A stretch of DNA of 64,000 nucleotides from Planotetraspora kaengkrachanensis (GTDB lineage: Bacteria; Actinomycetota; Actinomycetes; Streptosporangiales; Streptosporangiaceae). The translations under genes and the position numbers were made by a program. The notes under the pieces are model-generated. The model had not been told where the DNA came from. It worked only from the letters and a program-made list of their open reading frames with translations, and did not search any database. How positions within the stretch are numbered: position 1 is the stretch's first letter; each line of letters opens with the position of its first letter. The stretch lies in contig NZ_BONV01000033.1 of NCBI RefSeq assembly GCF_016862895.1, positions 94,336 to 158,335 of the forward strand. The letters are read 5' to 3'. This document shows positions 57,289-64,000 of the stretch, one piece after another.

Positions 57289-58298
57289 ATGGCGGGCGCG
57301 GCCTTGACCGCGTCCTCGTCCGCGCGCCCCTCACCTGCCGCCTCCCAGGTCGCGGCGCAGGCGGCGCGCAGGCCGTCGACCGGGTCTCCTCCCCCATCGA
57401 TGTCGAGACGCCCGTCCGCCCAGGTCGCGATCCACCCGCCACATGTCCAGCCCTGGCCCTGCCTGCGTACGTCCGCCGCCGGCGCGTGCAGACCCGACAG
57501 GTCGGCGGCGATGTGCGCCGGGCGATGGGCGGGGCCGGCCGCGAGCAGGTCGACGGGGCCGGTCACCCCCGTGAGGACGAGCAGGCTGTCCACTCCCGCG
57601 CGGGTGGCGCCTTCGATGTCGGTGTCCAGGCGATCCCCGACGATCAACGGCCGTTTCGCGCCCGTACGGATCACCGATTCGCGGTGCAGCGGCGGCTCGG
57701 GCTTGCCGGCCACGACCGGCTCGACGCCGGTGGCCGTGGCGATCACGCGGCTCATGGCGCCGTTGCCCGGAAGCTCGCCCTTGTGCGTGGGCATGGTCGT
57801 GTCGCCGTTGGCGGCGACGAACCACGCGCCCTGCCGTACGGCGAGGGCGCCCTCCGCCAGCAGGCCGTAGGACAGGCCCTGCCAGATGCCCTGGATCACC
57901 GCGGCGGGGGCGTCCAGGGCCGTGGTCACAGGACGGAGGCCGTGCGACCGCACGGCGACGCGCAGGCCCGTTCCCCCCACGACGAGGACGGCGGAGCCCG
58001 GCGGAACGTGTTCGGCCACCAGACGCGCGGCCGCCTGGGCGGAGGTCACCACGTCCTCGGCGGCGGCCGTCAGGCCGAGACGGCGCAGATGCTCGGCGAT
58101 CGCCGCAGGAGTGCGCGACGCGTTGTTGGTCACGAACGCGAGCCGCACGCCCTCTTTCCTGGCCTGCTCCAGTGCCTCGGGAGCACCGGAGACGGCGTGG
58201 TCGCCCAGGTAGACCACGCCGTCGAGATCGAGGAGGAGCGTGTCGTACCCGCCGAGCAGCGATCCGGAGCCCGCCGCCTCATCTTGCTCGACCGTCAT
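57276..58298 (-). CDS. HAD-IIA family sugar phosphatase (NagD-like)
   Basis: A 340-aa haloacid-dehalogenase phosphatase. The nucleophile motif is LLLDLDGVVYLGD near residue 20, motif II FVTNNASRTP near residue 55, the cap domain follows, and motif III/IV is VVAGKPEPPLH and IVGDRLDTDIEGA near residue 220. It may dephosphorylate a phosphosugar or 4-nitrophenyl-type substrate in the cytosol. ATG 58298 overlaps the stop of the TPR gene (ATGA), so the two are coupled. Confidence 0.9.
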   Translation of the reverse strand: MTVEQDEAAGSGSLLGGYDTLLLDLDGVVYLGDHAVSGAPEALEQARKEGVRLAFVTNNASRTPAAIAEHLRRLGLTAAAEDVVTSAQAAARLVAEHVPPGSAVLVVGGTGLRVAVRSHGLRPVTTALDAPAAVIQGIWQGLSYGLLAEGALAVRQGAWFVAANGDTTMPTHKGELPGNGAMSRVIATATGVEPVVAGKPEPPLHRESVIRTGAKRPLIVGDRLDTDIEGATRAGVDSLLVLTGVTGPVDLLAAGPAHRPAHIAADLSGLHAPAADVRRQGQGWTCGGWIATWADGRLDIDGGGDPVDGLRAACAATWEAAGEGRADEDAVKAAPAILGF

Positions 58299-58723
58299 GC
58301 CTGCCTCGCCCGCAACGTGGCGCGCACCTGGCTCAGAGCCGAGACGTAGTGCCGCAGGGGACGCATGGCGACGGCCACGGCGAGCGGCTCCTGAGCGCCC
58401 TCGATGTCCCCCGTACGCCACAGGGCCATTCCGAGCCCGTAATAGGCGTAATCCTCCGTGGGGTTGGACTCGACGATCAAGCGGAAACTCCCTGCGGCCT
58501 CGGTGTACTGACGAGAGTTGAACTGGGCCCGCGCCAGGGCCTCCCGGATGCTACGCGATTCGGGCTCGGCCATCGCGGCCCGTTCGAGAATCGCGGCGGC
58601 CGCAGCCGGGCTTCCGTCCGTGAGCAGCTTCACGCCACGCTGGAACCACTCGTAGACGTCACCGGACGGGCCGCCCGGTGGGTACCCGGCAGCGTCAGAC
58701 GCTCCGTTTCGTCCCTGGATCAT
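58295..58723 (-). CDS. Small TPR protein
   Basis: A 142-aa protein with about three tetratricopeptide helical pairs (VYEWFQRGVKLLTDGSPAAA; REALARAQFNSRQYTEAAGS; DYAYYGLGMALWRTGDIEGA). Likely a protein-protein adaptor in the cytosol. It is translationally coupled to the HAD phosphatase and may bind it; that is inference from position. Confidence 0.85.
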   Translation of the reverse strand: MIQGRNGASDAAGYPPGGPSGDVYEWFQRGVKLLTDGSPAAAAAILERAAMAEPESRSIREALARAQFNSRQYTEAAGSFRLIVESNPTEDYAYYGLGMALWRTGDIEGAQEPLAVAVAMRPLRHYVSALSQVRATLRARQA

Positions 58724-58798
58724 GGGGAAAGGCCTCCTGCAACCGATTTCCTGAAGAACCGGGCACCGCAGCGTCGGGGAGCCGGGCCTTATGGCAAC

Positions 58799-60034
58799 AT
58801 GCCCGGTATGGAGAGTTCTGAACGGGCGGGACTGGTGCTACGTCCGTTCCACGGCGTGCGATTCGCAGTGGACGATCTGCCCGCGGTCACCTCCCCGCCC
58901 TACGACCTCATCTCCCCGGACGACATGCGGGATTTACTCGCTCGTCATGCGAACAACGTGGTGCGGCTCATCCTTCCCGGAACAGGACATTACGGCGAGG
59001 CCAGGGAGCTGCTGAACGAATGGCTGGCTTCCGGCGTGCTCAGGACCGACGAGCTGCCGGGACTCTACGTGTACGAGCAGAGCGGGCCGCGATCGGTGCA
59101 GCGCGGCCTGATCGGCGCGCTCGGAGTCGGCTCCCCGTCCGTCCTGCCCCATGAGAACGTCATGCCCGGGCCCGTCGCCGACCGCCTGGCCCTGATGCGG
59201 GCCACCGAGGCCAACCTCGAGCCGATCTTCCTGCTCTATGAGGGCGGCGGCTCGGCGTCGCGCCTGGTCGACGAGGTGGCCGCCCGACGGCCGCCGATCG
59301 CCGATCTTCAGACCGCCGACGGGATGAGTCACCGGCTCTGGGCGGTGACCGACCCCGACGAGATCGCGGCGGTGGAAGAGGATCTGCGGGACCGGCAGGC
59401 GCTGATCGCCGACGGGCACCACCGCTACGCCACCTACGAGGCGCTGCGGGCCGACCACGACGGGGCCGGGCCATGGGATTACGGGCTCGCGTTCCTGGTC
59501 GACTCGCTGGCCTACCCGCCGGAGCTGCGGGCGATCCACCGGGTGATCCCGGGATTGCCGCTGGAGGAGGCCGCCGCCCGGGCCAAGGGCGCCTGGCAGG
59601 TCCACGAGTTCAGCGCGCTGGACGAGGCCCTGTCCGAGCTCGCGGCAACGGCCGGACCCGCGTTCGTGCTGGCCGGAGATGGTGCGGCTCACCTCCTCAC
59701 CGACCCGGACCCGATGCAGCTCGACCATGCCCTGCCGGCTGATCATTCGGAGCGCTGGCGGTCGCTCGACACCGCGATCCTCGCAATGTTCCTCCTTCCC
59801 AAGGTCTGGGGCATCGAGGACAGCGAGGAGGCCGTGCTCGTCGTCCATCACGACCCCCACGCCGCCGTACGGCTGGCGCGGCAGCACTCGGGGACGGCCG
59901 TCATCCTCAACCCGCTCAACACCGTCGACGTTCTCGCCGTGGCGGCTCAGGGCGAACGGGTGCCGCGCAAGTCCACCTCGTTCGGCCCCAAGCCACGCAC
60001 CGGCCTCGTCCTGCGCATCTTCGCCGAGAACTGA
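58799..60034 (+). CDS. DUF1015 family protein
   Basis: A 411-aa cytosolic protein of the widespread uncharacterised DUF1015 family. VTSPPYDLISPDDMRDLLA near residue 30, DGHHRYATYEALR near residue 202 and the C-terminal FGPKPRTGLVLRIF are its hallmarks. ATG 58799 or 58808 may be the start; neither has a good ribosome site, so a leaderless mRNA is possible. Divergent from the TPR gene. Confidence 0.88.
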   Translation: MPGMESSERAGLVLRPFHGVRFAVDDLPAVTSPPYDLISPDDMRDLLARHANNVVRLILPGTGHYGEARELLNEWLASGVLRTDELPGLYVYEQSGPRSVQRGLIGALGVGSPSVLPHENVMPGPVADRLALMRATEANLEPIFLLYEGGGSASRLVDEVAARRPPIADLQTADGMSHRLWAVTDPDEIAAVEEDLRDRQALIADGHHRYATYEALRADHDGAGPWDYGLAFLVDSLAYPPELRAIHRVIPGLPLEEAAARAKGAWQVHEFSALDEALSELAATAGPAFVLAGDGAAHLLTDPDPMQLDHALPADHSERWRSLDTAILAMFLLPKVWGIEDSEEAVLVVHHDPHAAVRLARQHSGTAVILNPLNTVDVLAVAAQGERVPRKSTSFGPKPRTGLVLRIFAEN

Positions 60035-60052
60035 CACTCGAAGCCGTACGCG

Positions 60053-60091
60053 GCCAGGCGCGTGCACGCCCGACGGCGGCACGCGCCTGGC
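60053..60091 (+). terminator. Terminator of the DUF1015 gene
   Basis: A perfect 12-bp stem (GCCAGGCGCGTG at 60053-60064 with 60080-60091) and 15-nt loop, 19 nt after the stop. The rest of the gap to 60179 is GGCG-rich simple sequence without a gene. Confidence 0.65.
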
Positions 60092-60179
60092 GACGGCGCC
60101 CACGGCGGCGCTGTGCACGGCGGCGTCACGCGCGCGAGAGCGGCGCGCACTCGGCGGCGTACGAGGAGCTCCGGCGACG

Positions 60180-60971
60180 CTAACCGGGCGCGTCATCACC
60201 CCCCGGCGCGCCGTGCCCGTCCTCGGGATCCGTGGCGGCGTACACGTCTCGGGAGCCGTGCGGCGCGGCCGGAGCCGGGCGTGGCCTGCGCAGGCTGATC
60301 ACGGGTCTGCGCCGGGGCCCACGCGCGTCGCCGGGCTGGCCGTCCCCAGGATCGGCCGGCGTGGCGGGGCCGACATGCCCGTCCCGGCGGCCGCGCATGA
60401 GCAGGCCGTGCCATTTGATCGGGCCGGCTTCCGTATCGGGCCGACCCCGCTCGTGCTGTTGGGCCTGCACCGGCACGTCGTCCCGACCGGCCGGCACCGT
60501 CTCGCCGTCCTGGTCGGCCTGCACCGGCTTGCCGTGCTGTCCGACGTGCTCATGGTGATCGGCCCGCTCAGGCTGATCACCCCGTTCTCGTCGGTCGACC
60601 CCCTTGGGCTGAGCCGCGGACTGTACGACACGTTTTGATTGGTCAGTGCCGCCGCCGGAGCCGTCCGGTTCACGAGCGACACGCCTGGCCGTCCAGACCT
60701 CGACCTCGTAACGGCTTCCGCCCCGCCACCAGCGGCGGCGCAGAGCTCCCTGAACCTCGATGACGTCGTCGACCAGCCAGTCGGCGACCATGTGGCGTAC
60801 CTCCTCGTCGAAGGTCGCGCACTCGATCGCGTCGGACCGTTGACGCCCGGGGTGGTCGTCCGGACGACGGACGGCGAGCCGCCACTGCGTGAGCAGGGCC
60901 CCGCTGGGCAGTTCCCTGTCGACCGGCTCCATGGACAGCCGGCCGACCAGCGTCACCTCGTTGCGGTGCAT
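60180..60971 (-). CDS. SSB-like protein with long charged tail
   Basis: A 263-aa protein. Residues 1-100 form an OB-fold of the single-stranded DNA-binding family (MHRNEVTLVGRLSMEPVDRE; WWRGGSRYEVEVWTARRVA). The remaining 160 residues are a disordered, Gln/His/Asp/Arg-rich tail. The acidic DDDIPF-type tip of replicative SSB is missing, so it is more like an accessory SSB such as Streptomyces SsbB. The G+C bias at third codon positions is weaker in parts of the tail, which may be evolving fast or contain a frameshift. ATG 60971 with GAGGGAGAGGGGAT upstream. Confidence 0.75.
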   Translation of the reverse strand: MHRNEVTLVGRLSMEPVDRELPSGALLTQWRLAVRRPDDHPGRQRSDAIECATFDEEVRHMVADWLVDDVIEVQGALRRRWWRGGSRYEVEVWTARRVAREPDGSGGGTDQSKRVVQSAAQPKGVDRRERGDQPERADHHEHVGQHGKPVQADQDGETVPAGRDDVPVQAQQHERGRPDTEAGPIKWHGLLMRGRRDGHVGPATPADPGDGQPGDARGPRRRPVISLRRPRPAPAAPHGSRDVYAATDPEDGHGAPGGDDAPG

Positions 60972-61075
60972 GTGATCCCCTCTCCCTCGTGGAGATCACT
61001 GTCGATGAATAGGCTGGGGCCTCGACGAGCTGAATTCGATTCTGTGTGAACCGGTTCTGATTACTGGGGTGCGCT

Positions 61076-62002
61076 GTGGACAACGTGACGCCGCTCGGCG
61101 GGGACGTGTACGAGATCGACACGAGGATGGCCGGCTATTCGGGCATAACCGCCGGCTACCTCATCCTCGGCGACCGTCCGTGCCTGGTGGAGACAGGGAC
61201 CTCCACCTCCGCACCGGTCGTACGGGACGCACTCGCGTCCCTCGGAGTGGGCCCGGACGACCTGGCCACCGTCGTGGTGACCCACATCCATCTCGACCAT
61301 GCCGGCGGCGTCGGGGACATCGCCGGCTATTTCCCGTCCGCCGAAATTGTCGTGCATGAGAAGGGCGCCCGGCATCTCGCCGATCCGACACGGCTGATGG
61401 CCAGCGCGAAAATGGTCTGGGGGGGCAGGCTCGACACCTTGTTCGGGACGCTCGCGCCCACGGACGCCTCCAGGATCCGGGCGCTCGGCGACGTCGGCAG
61501 CGTCGATCTCGGCAACGGCCGCACTCTGGCGAGCCACTACTCCCCGGGGCACGCCAAGCACCACGTGGGTCTCCTCGACTCGCTGACCGGCGACCTCTAC
61601 GTGGGTGACGCCGCCGGGGTCTATCTGCCGGAGACCGGCGATCTGCGCCCCGCGAGCCCGCCCCCGGACTTCGACCTGGAGGTGGCCCTCCGGTCGATCG
61701 GCCTCTTCGAGTCACTCGGCCCGCAACGGCTGCTGTTCAGCCATTACGGCCCGGTGGACGACGTGCCCGCGACGCTCGAACGGTCGGCGGAGGAACTCCG
61801 CGTGTGGGTGGACCTGACCAAGCAGGCCCGCTCGGAGGGTCTCGACCTCGATCACGCGGTGGCCATGGTCCGCGACCGCACACGAGAGCGCTACCTGGCG
61901 CTCCAGAGCGATCCGGCCACCGTCGAACGGTTCGAGTTGCTCAGCGGCGCCGAGTCGAACGTGGGCGGGATCATGCACTGGCTCGACCGCGCCGGCTCCT
62001 GA
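61076..62002 (+). CDS. MBL-fold metallo-hydrolase
   Basis: A 308-aa hydrolase with the zinc motif VVVTHIHLDHAGGVGD (near residue 68), SPGHAKHHVGLLD (near residue 160), VGDAAGVYLPE and FSHYGP (near residue 222). Substrate unknown; the C-terminal 80 residues are helical. GTG 61076. A GAACCGGTTC palindrome (61048-61057) lies in the divergent 104-bp spacer with the SSB-like gene and may be regulatory. Confidence 0.88.
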   Translation: MDNVTPLGGDVYEIDTRMAGYSGITAGYLILGDRPCLVETGTSTSAPVVRDALASLGVGPDDLATVVVTHIHLDHAGGVGDIAGYFPSAEIVVHEKGARHLADPTRLMASAKMVWGGRLDTLFGTLAPTDASRIRALGDVGSVDLGNGRTLASHYSPGHAKHHVGLLDSLTGDLYVGDAAGVYLPETGDLRPASPPPDFDLEVALRSIGLFESLGPQRLLFSHYGPVDDVPATLERSAEELRVWVDLTKQARSEGLDLDHAVAMVRDRTRERYLALQSDPATVERFELLSGAESNVGGIMHWLDRAGS

Positions 62003-62136
62003 GAGGCTGCCCGGCCACGCTGTGACGCCTGGCTGACCGCACCCGGTGCCGCCCGCCTCGTGACGCGCCCGCCTGGGGCGAACAGGTGTGCTCCCGGCGC
62101 CGTACGGCCTCGGAGAGGGCGTTCTGACATAGAAAG

Positions 62137-62174
62137 GCGCCGTCACCGAATGATCTTCCATTCGGTGACGGCGC
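62137..62174 (-). terminator. Strong terminator of the RG-rich/TPR gene
   Basis: A perfect 16-bp stem (GCGCCGTCACCGAATG at 62137-62152 with 62159-62174) and 6-nt loop, 14 nt after the minus-strand stop, followed on that strand by CCTTTCTATG. The gap 62003-62136 to the convergent hydrolase holds nothing else visible. Confidence 0.88.
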
Positions 62175-62187
62175 TCTCACATCCACA

Positions 62188-64000
62188 TCAGCGCTGGCGG
62201 TTCACACCGCCATCGGCGCCCTCAGCGTCCTCATCATCATCTTCCGTGTCCCCGATCACGGTGCCGAAATCGGGCTCGATGAAGGCCGGGCCGAACGAGC
62301 TGACCTCGTTCTTCTGGTCCGTCGCGGCACCGGCCGCGTCTCCTGCCGCCCCCGCGTCCGCGCCGGCGGACGGCGCGACCCGCTCTCCCTCCGGGGCGGC
62401 GCGGTTCTCGGCGCTCGTCACCGAGGCCGCGTCCTGACCGCGTGCCGGGTTCCGCTCGGCATCATCGGCCTTGGCCTCCGCGACCTGCGGAGGGGCGGTC
62501 CCGTTCGAGGTCTCCTCCGCGGCAGCGGCAGGGGACGACGTACCGCGTTCCTGCGGAAGGTCGTCGAGGATGTCGCCGACCGGCCTCACCTCAGCGGGCT
62601 CGGCATCATCCTCGTCTCCATCCGCCGCGGAGTCATCCGCCGCGGAGTCGTCCGGCTCAGCGGCGTCCGGCTCGAAGTCATCCGCCTCGTCGTCGGGCTC
62701 GTCGTCGAGCTCGGAGTCGTCCGGGTCGGAGTCGGCGGTGCCGACCTCCGCGTCGGCCTGCTTCACTGCGAGATCGCCGACAGCGTCCGCCGCCGCGTCG
62801 TCACCGAAACCGTCATCGAGGTCGCCGTCAAGATCGTCGGCTGCGTCGTCCTCGTCGAAGTCCTCCTCGAGGTCATCGATCACTGCACCGGTGATCTCCG
62901 CGTACCGTTCGGCCGCGTCGGTTTCACCGTCCTCGTCGAAGGTCATCGCCCGCTCGAACCAGTCGGTCGCAGCGGACTCGTGACCTGCCGCCGCCAGCGC
63001 GTCCGCGTAGGCGTAGGCCAGACGCACCGACCATGCCCTGCGCTGGGGATCCCGCAGCTCCGTGAGGCGCTGCAGTGTGACCACGGCCGCGTCGAACTGG
63101 CCCATGTCACGTCGCGCGCCGGATTCGACGATGGCGAGCTCGATCTTGCCCGCCCGGTCCAGGCGCTCGGCCTCCTTGGAACGGACGAGGTCGAGCGCCC
63201 TTTCAGGCCGTCCAAGACCGCGCTCACAGTCAGCCATCACGGGGAGATAGGCGTCGGAGCCCGTCATCCGCCGCGCCGCACGCAGGTCGGCGAGGGCCTC
63301 GGCGTACTGCCCGGCCCGGTAGGCCGCGATCCCGGTGGCCTCCCTGATCACGCCGATCCTGCCGGCGAACCGGCGGGCGACCTTCGCATGCTCGTATGCA
63401 CGCTCGGGCTCGTCGGCGCTCAGCGCCCTGGCGGCCGCCACGAGATGGGACGCCACCAGATCAGCGAGATCATTGGGCAGCGAGCGAAGCTCCGCAAGCG
63501 TCTCGCGGTCGAGTTCGTCCGGAGAGATGTCCACCTCGAGCTCGGGCAGCTGCTCACGCTCTCGCGGCTCCTCGCTCCTCCCGTACCTGGCGCGGCTTCC
63601 GCCGCCCTCCTCCTGACGGAAGGGCCGCGATCCGCCCCGGTCATCGCGATCGCCGTACGGACGGGGTGCGCGGTCACGTGAATCGAAGCGCTCACGATCA
63701 CGGAACGGACGGGCCTCGCGATCCTGATCACGCTGCGGACGGCCCTGCTCCCGGCCTTCGGCGCCCCGGCGGTCGTCCCGGAAGGCGCCGCCTGAGTGCT
63801 GGTCGCGATCGCGGGAGCCGTAACGGCCGCCGAAACCGCCACCCTGACGCGGCGGTCGGTCGCCGGAGCGTGCCGAGTCGCGATCGCCGTAGGAGCGGCT
63901 CGGCCGGTCGCCCCGGTCAGGGCGGTCGCCGTACGCACCGCGGTCGCCGCGCTGAGGACGGTCTCCGTAGGAGCGCTGAGGACGGTCGCCTCCGCGGGAT
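62188..64000 (-). CDS. Partial gene: RG-rich disordered region, TPR-like core and acidic tail
   Basis: The frame is open to the right edge, so the N-terminus is missing; 603 residues are visible. The first 155 are a basic, Arg/Gly/Asp-rich low-complexity region with repeated YGDR, GDRP and RPQR motifs. The next 230 are helical TPR-like repeats (AGQYAEALADLRAARRMTG; YAYADALAAAGHESAATDWF). The last 220 are strongly acidic and disordered (runs of Asp/Glu, such as DDLEEDFDEDDAADDLDGDL). An internal GTG at 63534 could start a shorter form, but the frame and composition continue smoothly upstream. Likely a scaffold or RNA-associated protein; no enzymatic motif is visible. Confidence 0.8.
   Translation of the reverse strand, partial: SRGGDRPQRSYGDRPQRGDRGAYGDRPDRGDRPSRSYGDRDSARSGDRPPRQGGGFGGRYGSRDRDQHSGGAFRDDRRGAEGREQGRPQRDQDREARPFRDRERFDSRDRAPRPYGDRDDRGGSRPFRQEEGGGSRARYGRSEEPREREQLPELEVDISPDELDRETLAELRSLPNDLADLVASHLVAAARALSADEPERAYEHAKVARRFAGRIGVIREATGIAAYRAGQYAEALADLRAARRMTGSDAYLPVMADCERGLGRPERALDLVRSKEAERLDRAGKIELAIVESGARRDMGQFDAAVVTLQRLTELRDPQRRAWSVRLAYAYADALAAAGHESAATDWFERAMTFDEDGETDAAERYAEITGAVIDDLEEDFDEDDAADDLDGDLDDGFGDDAAADAVGDLAVKQADAEVGTADSDPDDSELDDEPDDEADDFEPDAAEPDDSAADDSAADGDEDDAEPAEVRPVGDILDDLPQERGTSSPAAAAEETSNGTAPPQVAEAKADDAERNPARGQDAASVTSAENRAAPEGERVAPSAGADAGAAGDAAGAATDQKNEVSSFGPAFIEPDFGTVIGDTEDDDEDAEGADGGVNRQR

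Overview
The window is 64 kb of very GC-rich, densely coding DNA from an actinomycete, most likely of the order Streptosporangiales (Streptosporangium/Nonomuraea-like). WhiA, RbpA, OpcA, SteA/SteB, a mycothiol-type DinB enzyme and many GTG/TTG starts point to Actinomycetota. The gene order (tkt-tal-zwf-opcA-pgl, gap-pgk-tpiA-secG, whiA-yvcK-rapZ-uvrC-uvrA, tlyA-nadK-recN-steA) follows the Streptomyces-type core chromosome. The family-level placement is inference from overall resemblance. I found no rRNA, tRNA, CRISPR array, IS element or prophage gene.

Layout. 0-8.5 kb: a pentose-phosphate/glycolysis operon (tkt, tal, pgi, zwf, opcA, pgl) ending in a terminator hairpin. 8.5-22.9 kb: an accessory block between two core blocks. 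It holds a cobalt-type nitrile hydratase operon (nthB-nthA-accessory), a SLATT-like two-TM protein, a NarL-type two-component pair, an unknown membrane protein, a molybdopterin oxidoreductase, a stand-alone ClpC N-domain protein, an ACT-GNAT acetyltransferase, an FAD oxidoreductase and a YtcJ-like amidohydrolase. A repeat array that can be read as coupled micro-ORFs lies between the last two. 23-38.5 kb: core genes on the minus strand (gap-pgk-tpiA, secG, an RbpA-family gene; uvrC-rapZ-yvcK-whiA; a Rieske lipoprotein; uvrA) and two plus-strand genes (mycothiol-type enzyme, metallo-hydrolase).

38.5-43 kb: an ECF42-type sigma factor with its DGPF/YCII partner, a DUF998 membrane protein and a MerR regulator with a textbook 19-bp-spacer promoter, translationally coupled to a small membrane protein. 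43-46 kb: psd-pssA (phosphatidylethanolamine synthesis) behind a perfect palindrome, then a TerC-family gene with a yybP-ykoY manganese riboswitch and a TTAGGT-N2-ACCTAA dyad on its promoter. 46-56 kb: a minus-strand envelope/division/repair run (GT4 glycosyltransferase, MurJ-like flippase, MraY-like phosphotransferase, SteB/MctB, SteA, RecN, NAD kinase, TlyA). 56-64 kb: SCP2-like protein, HAD phosphatase plus TPR protein, DUF1015 protein, SSB-like protein, a metallo-hydrolase, and a large partial gene running off the right edge whose product has an Arg-Gly-rich disordered region, TPR-like middle and acidic tail.

The signals most worth a second look are the 51-53-bp period GTGATCATGCAC array with three micro-ORFs; tandem repeats that carry copies of the stop codon at the 3' ends of three genes (terC, nadK, HAD phosphatase); the apparent two-layer manganese control of terC; and the RG-rich/TPR/acidic protein at the edge. 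All calls were made by eye from sequence; no database search was run.
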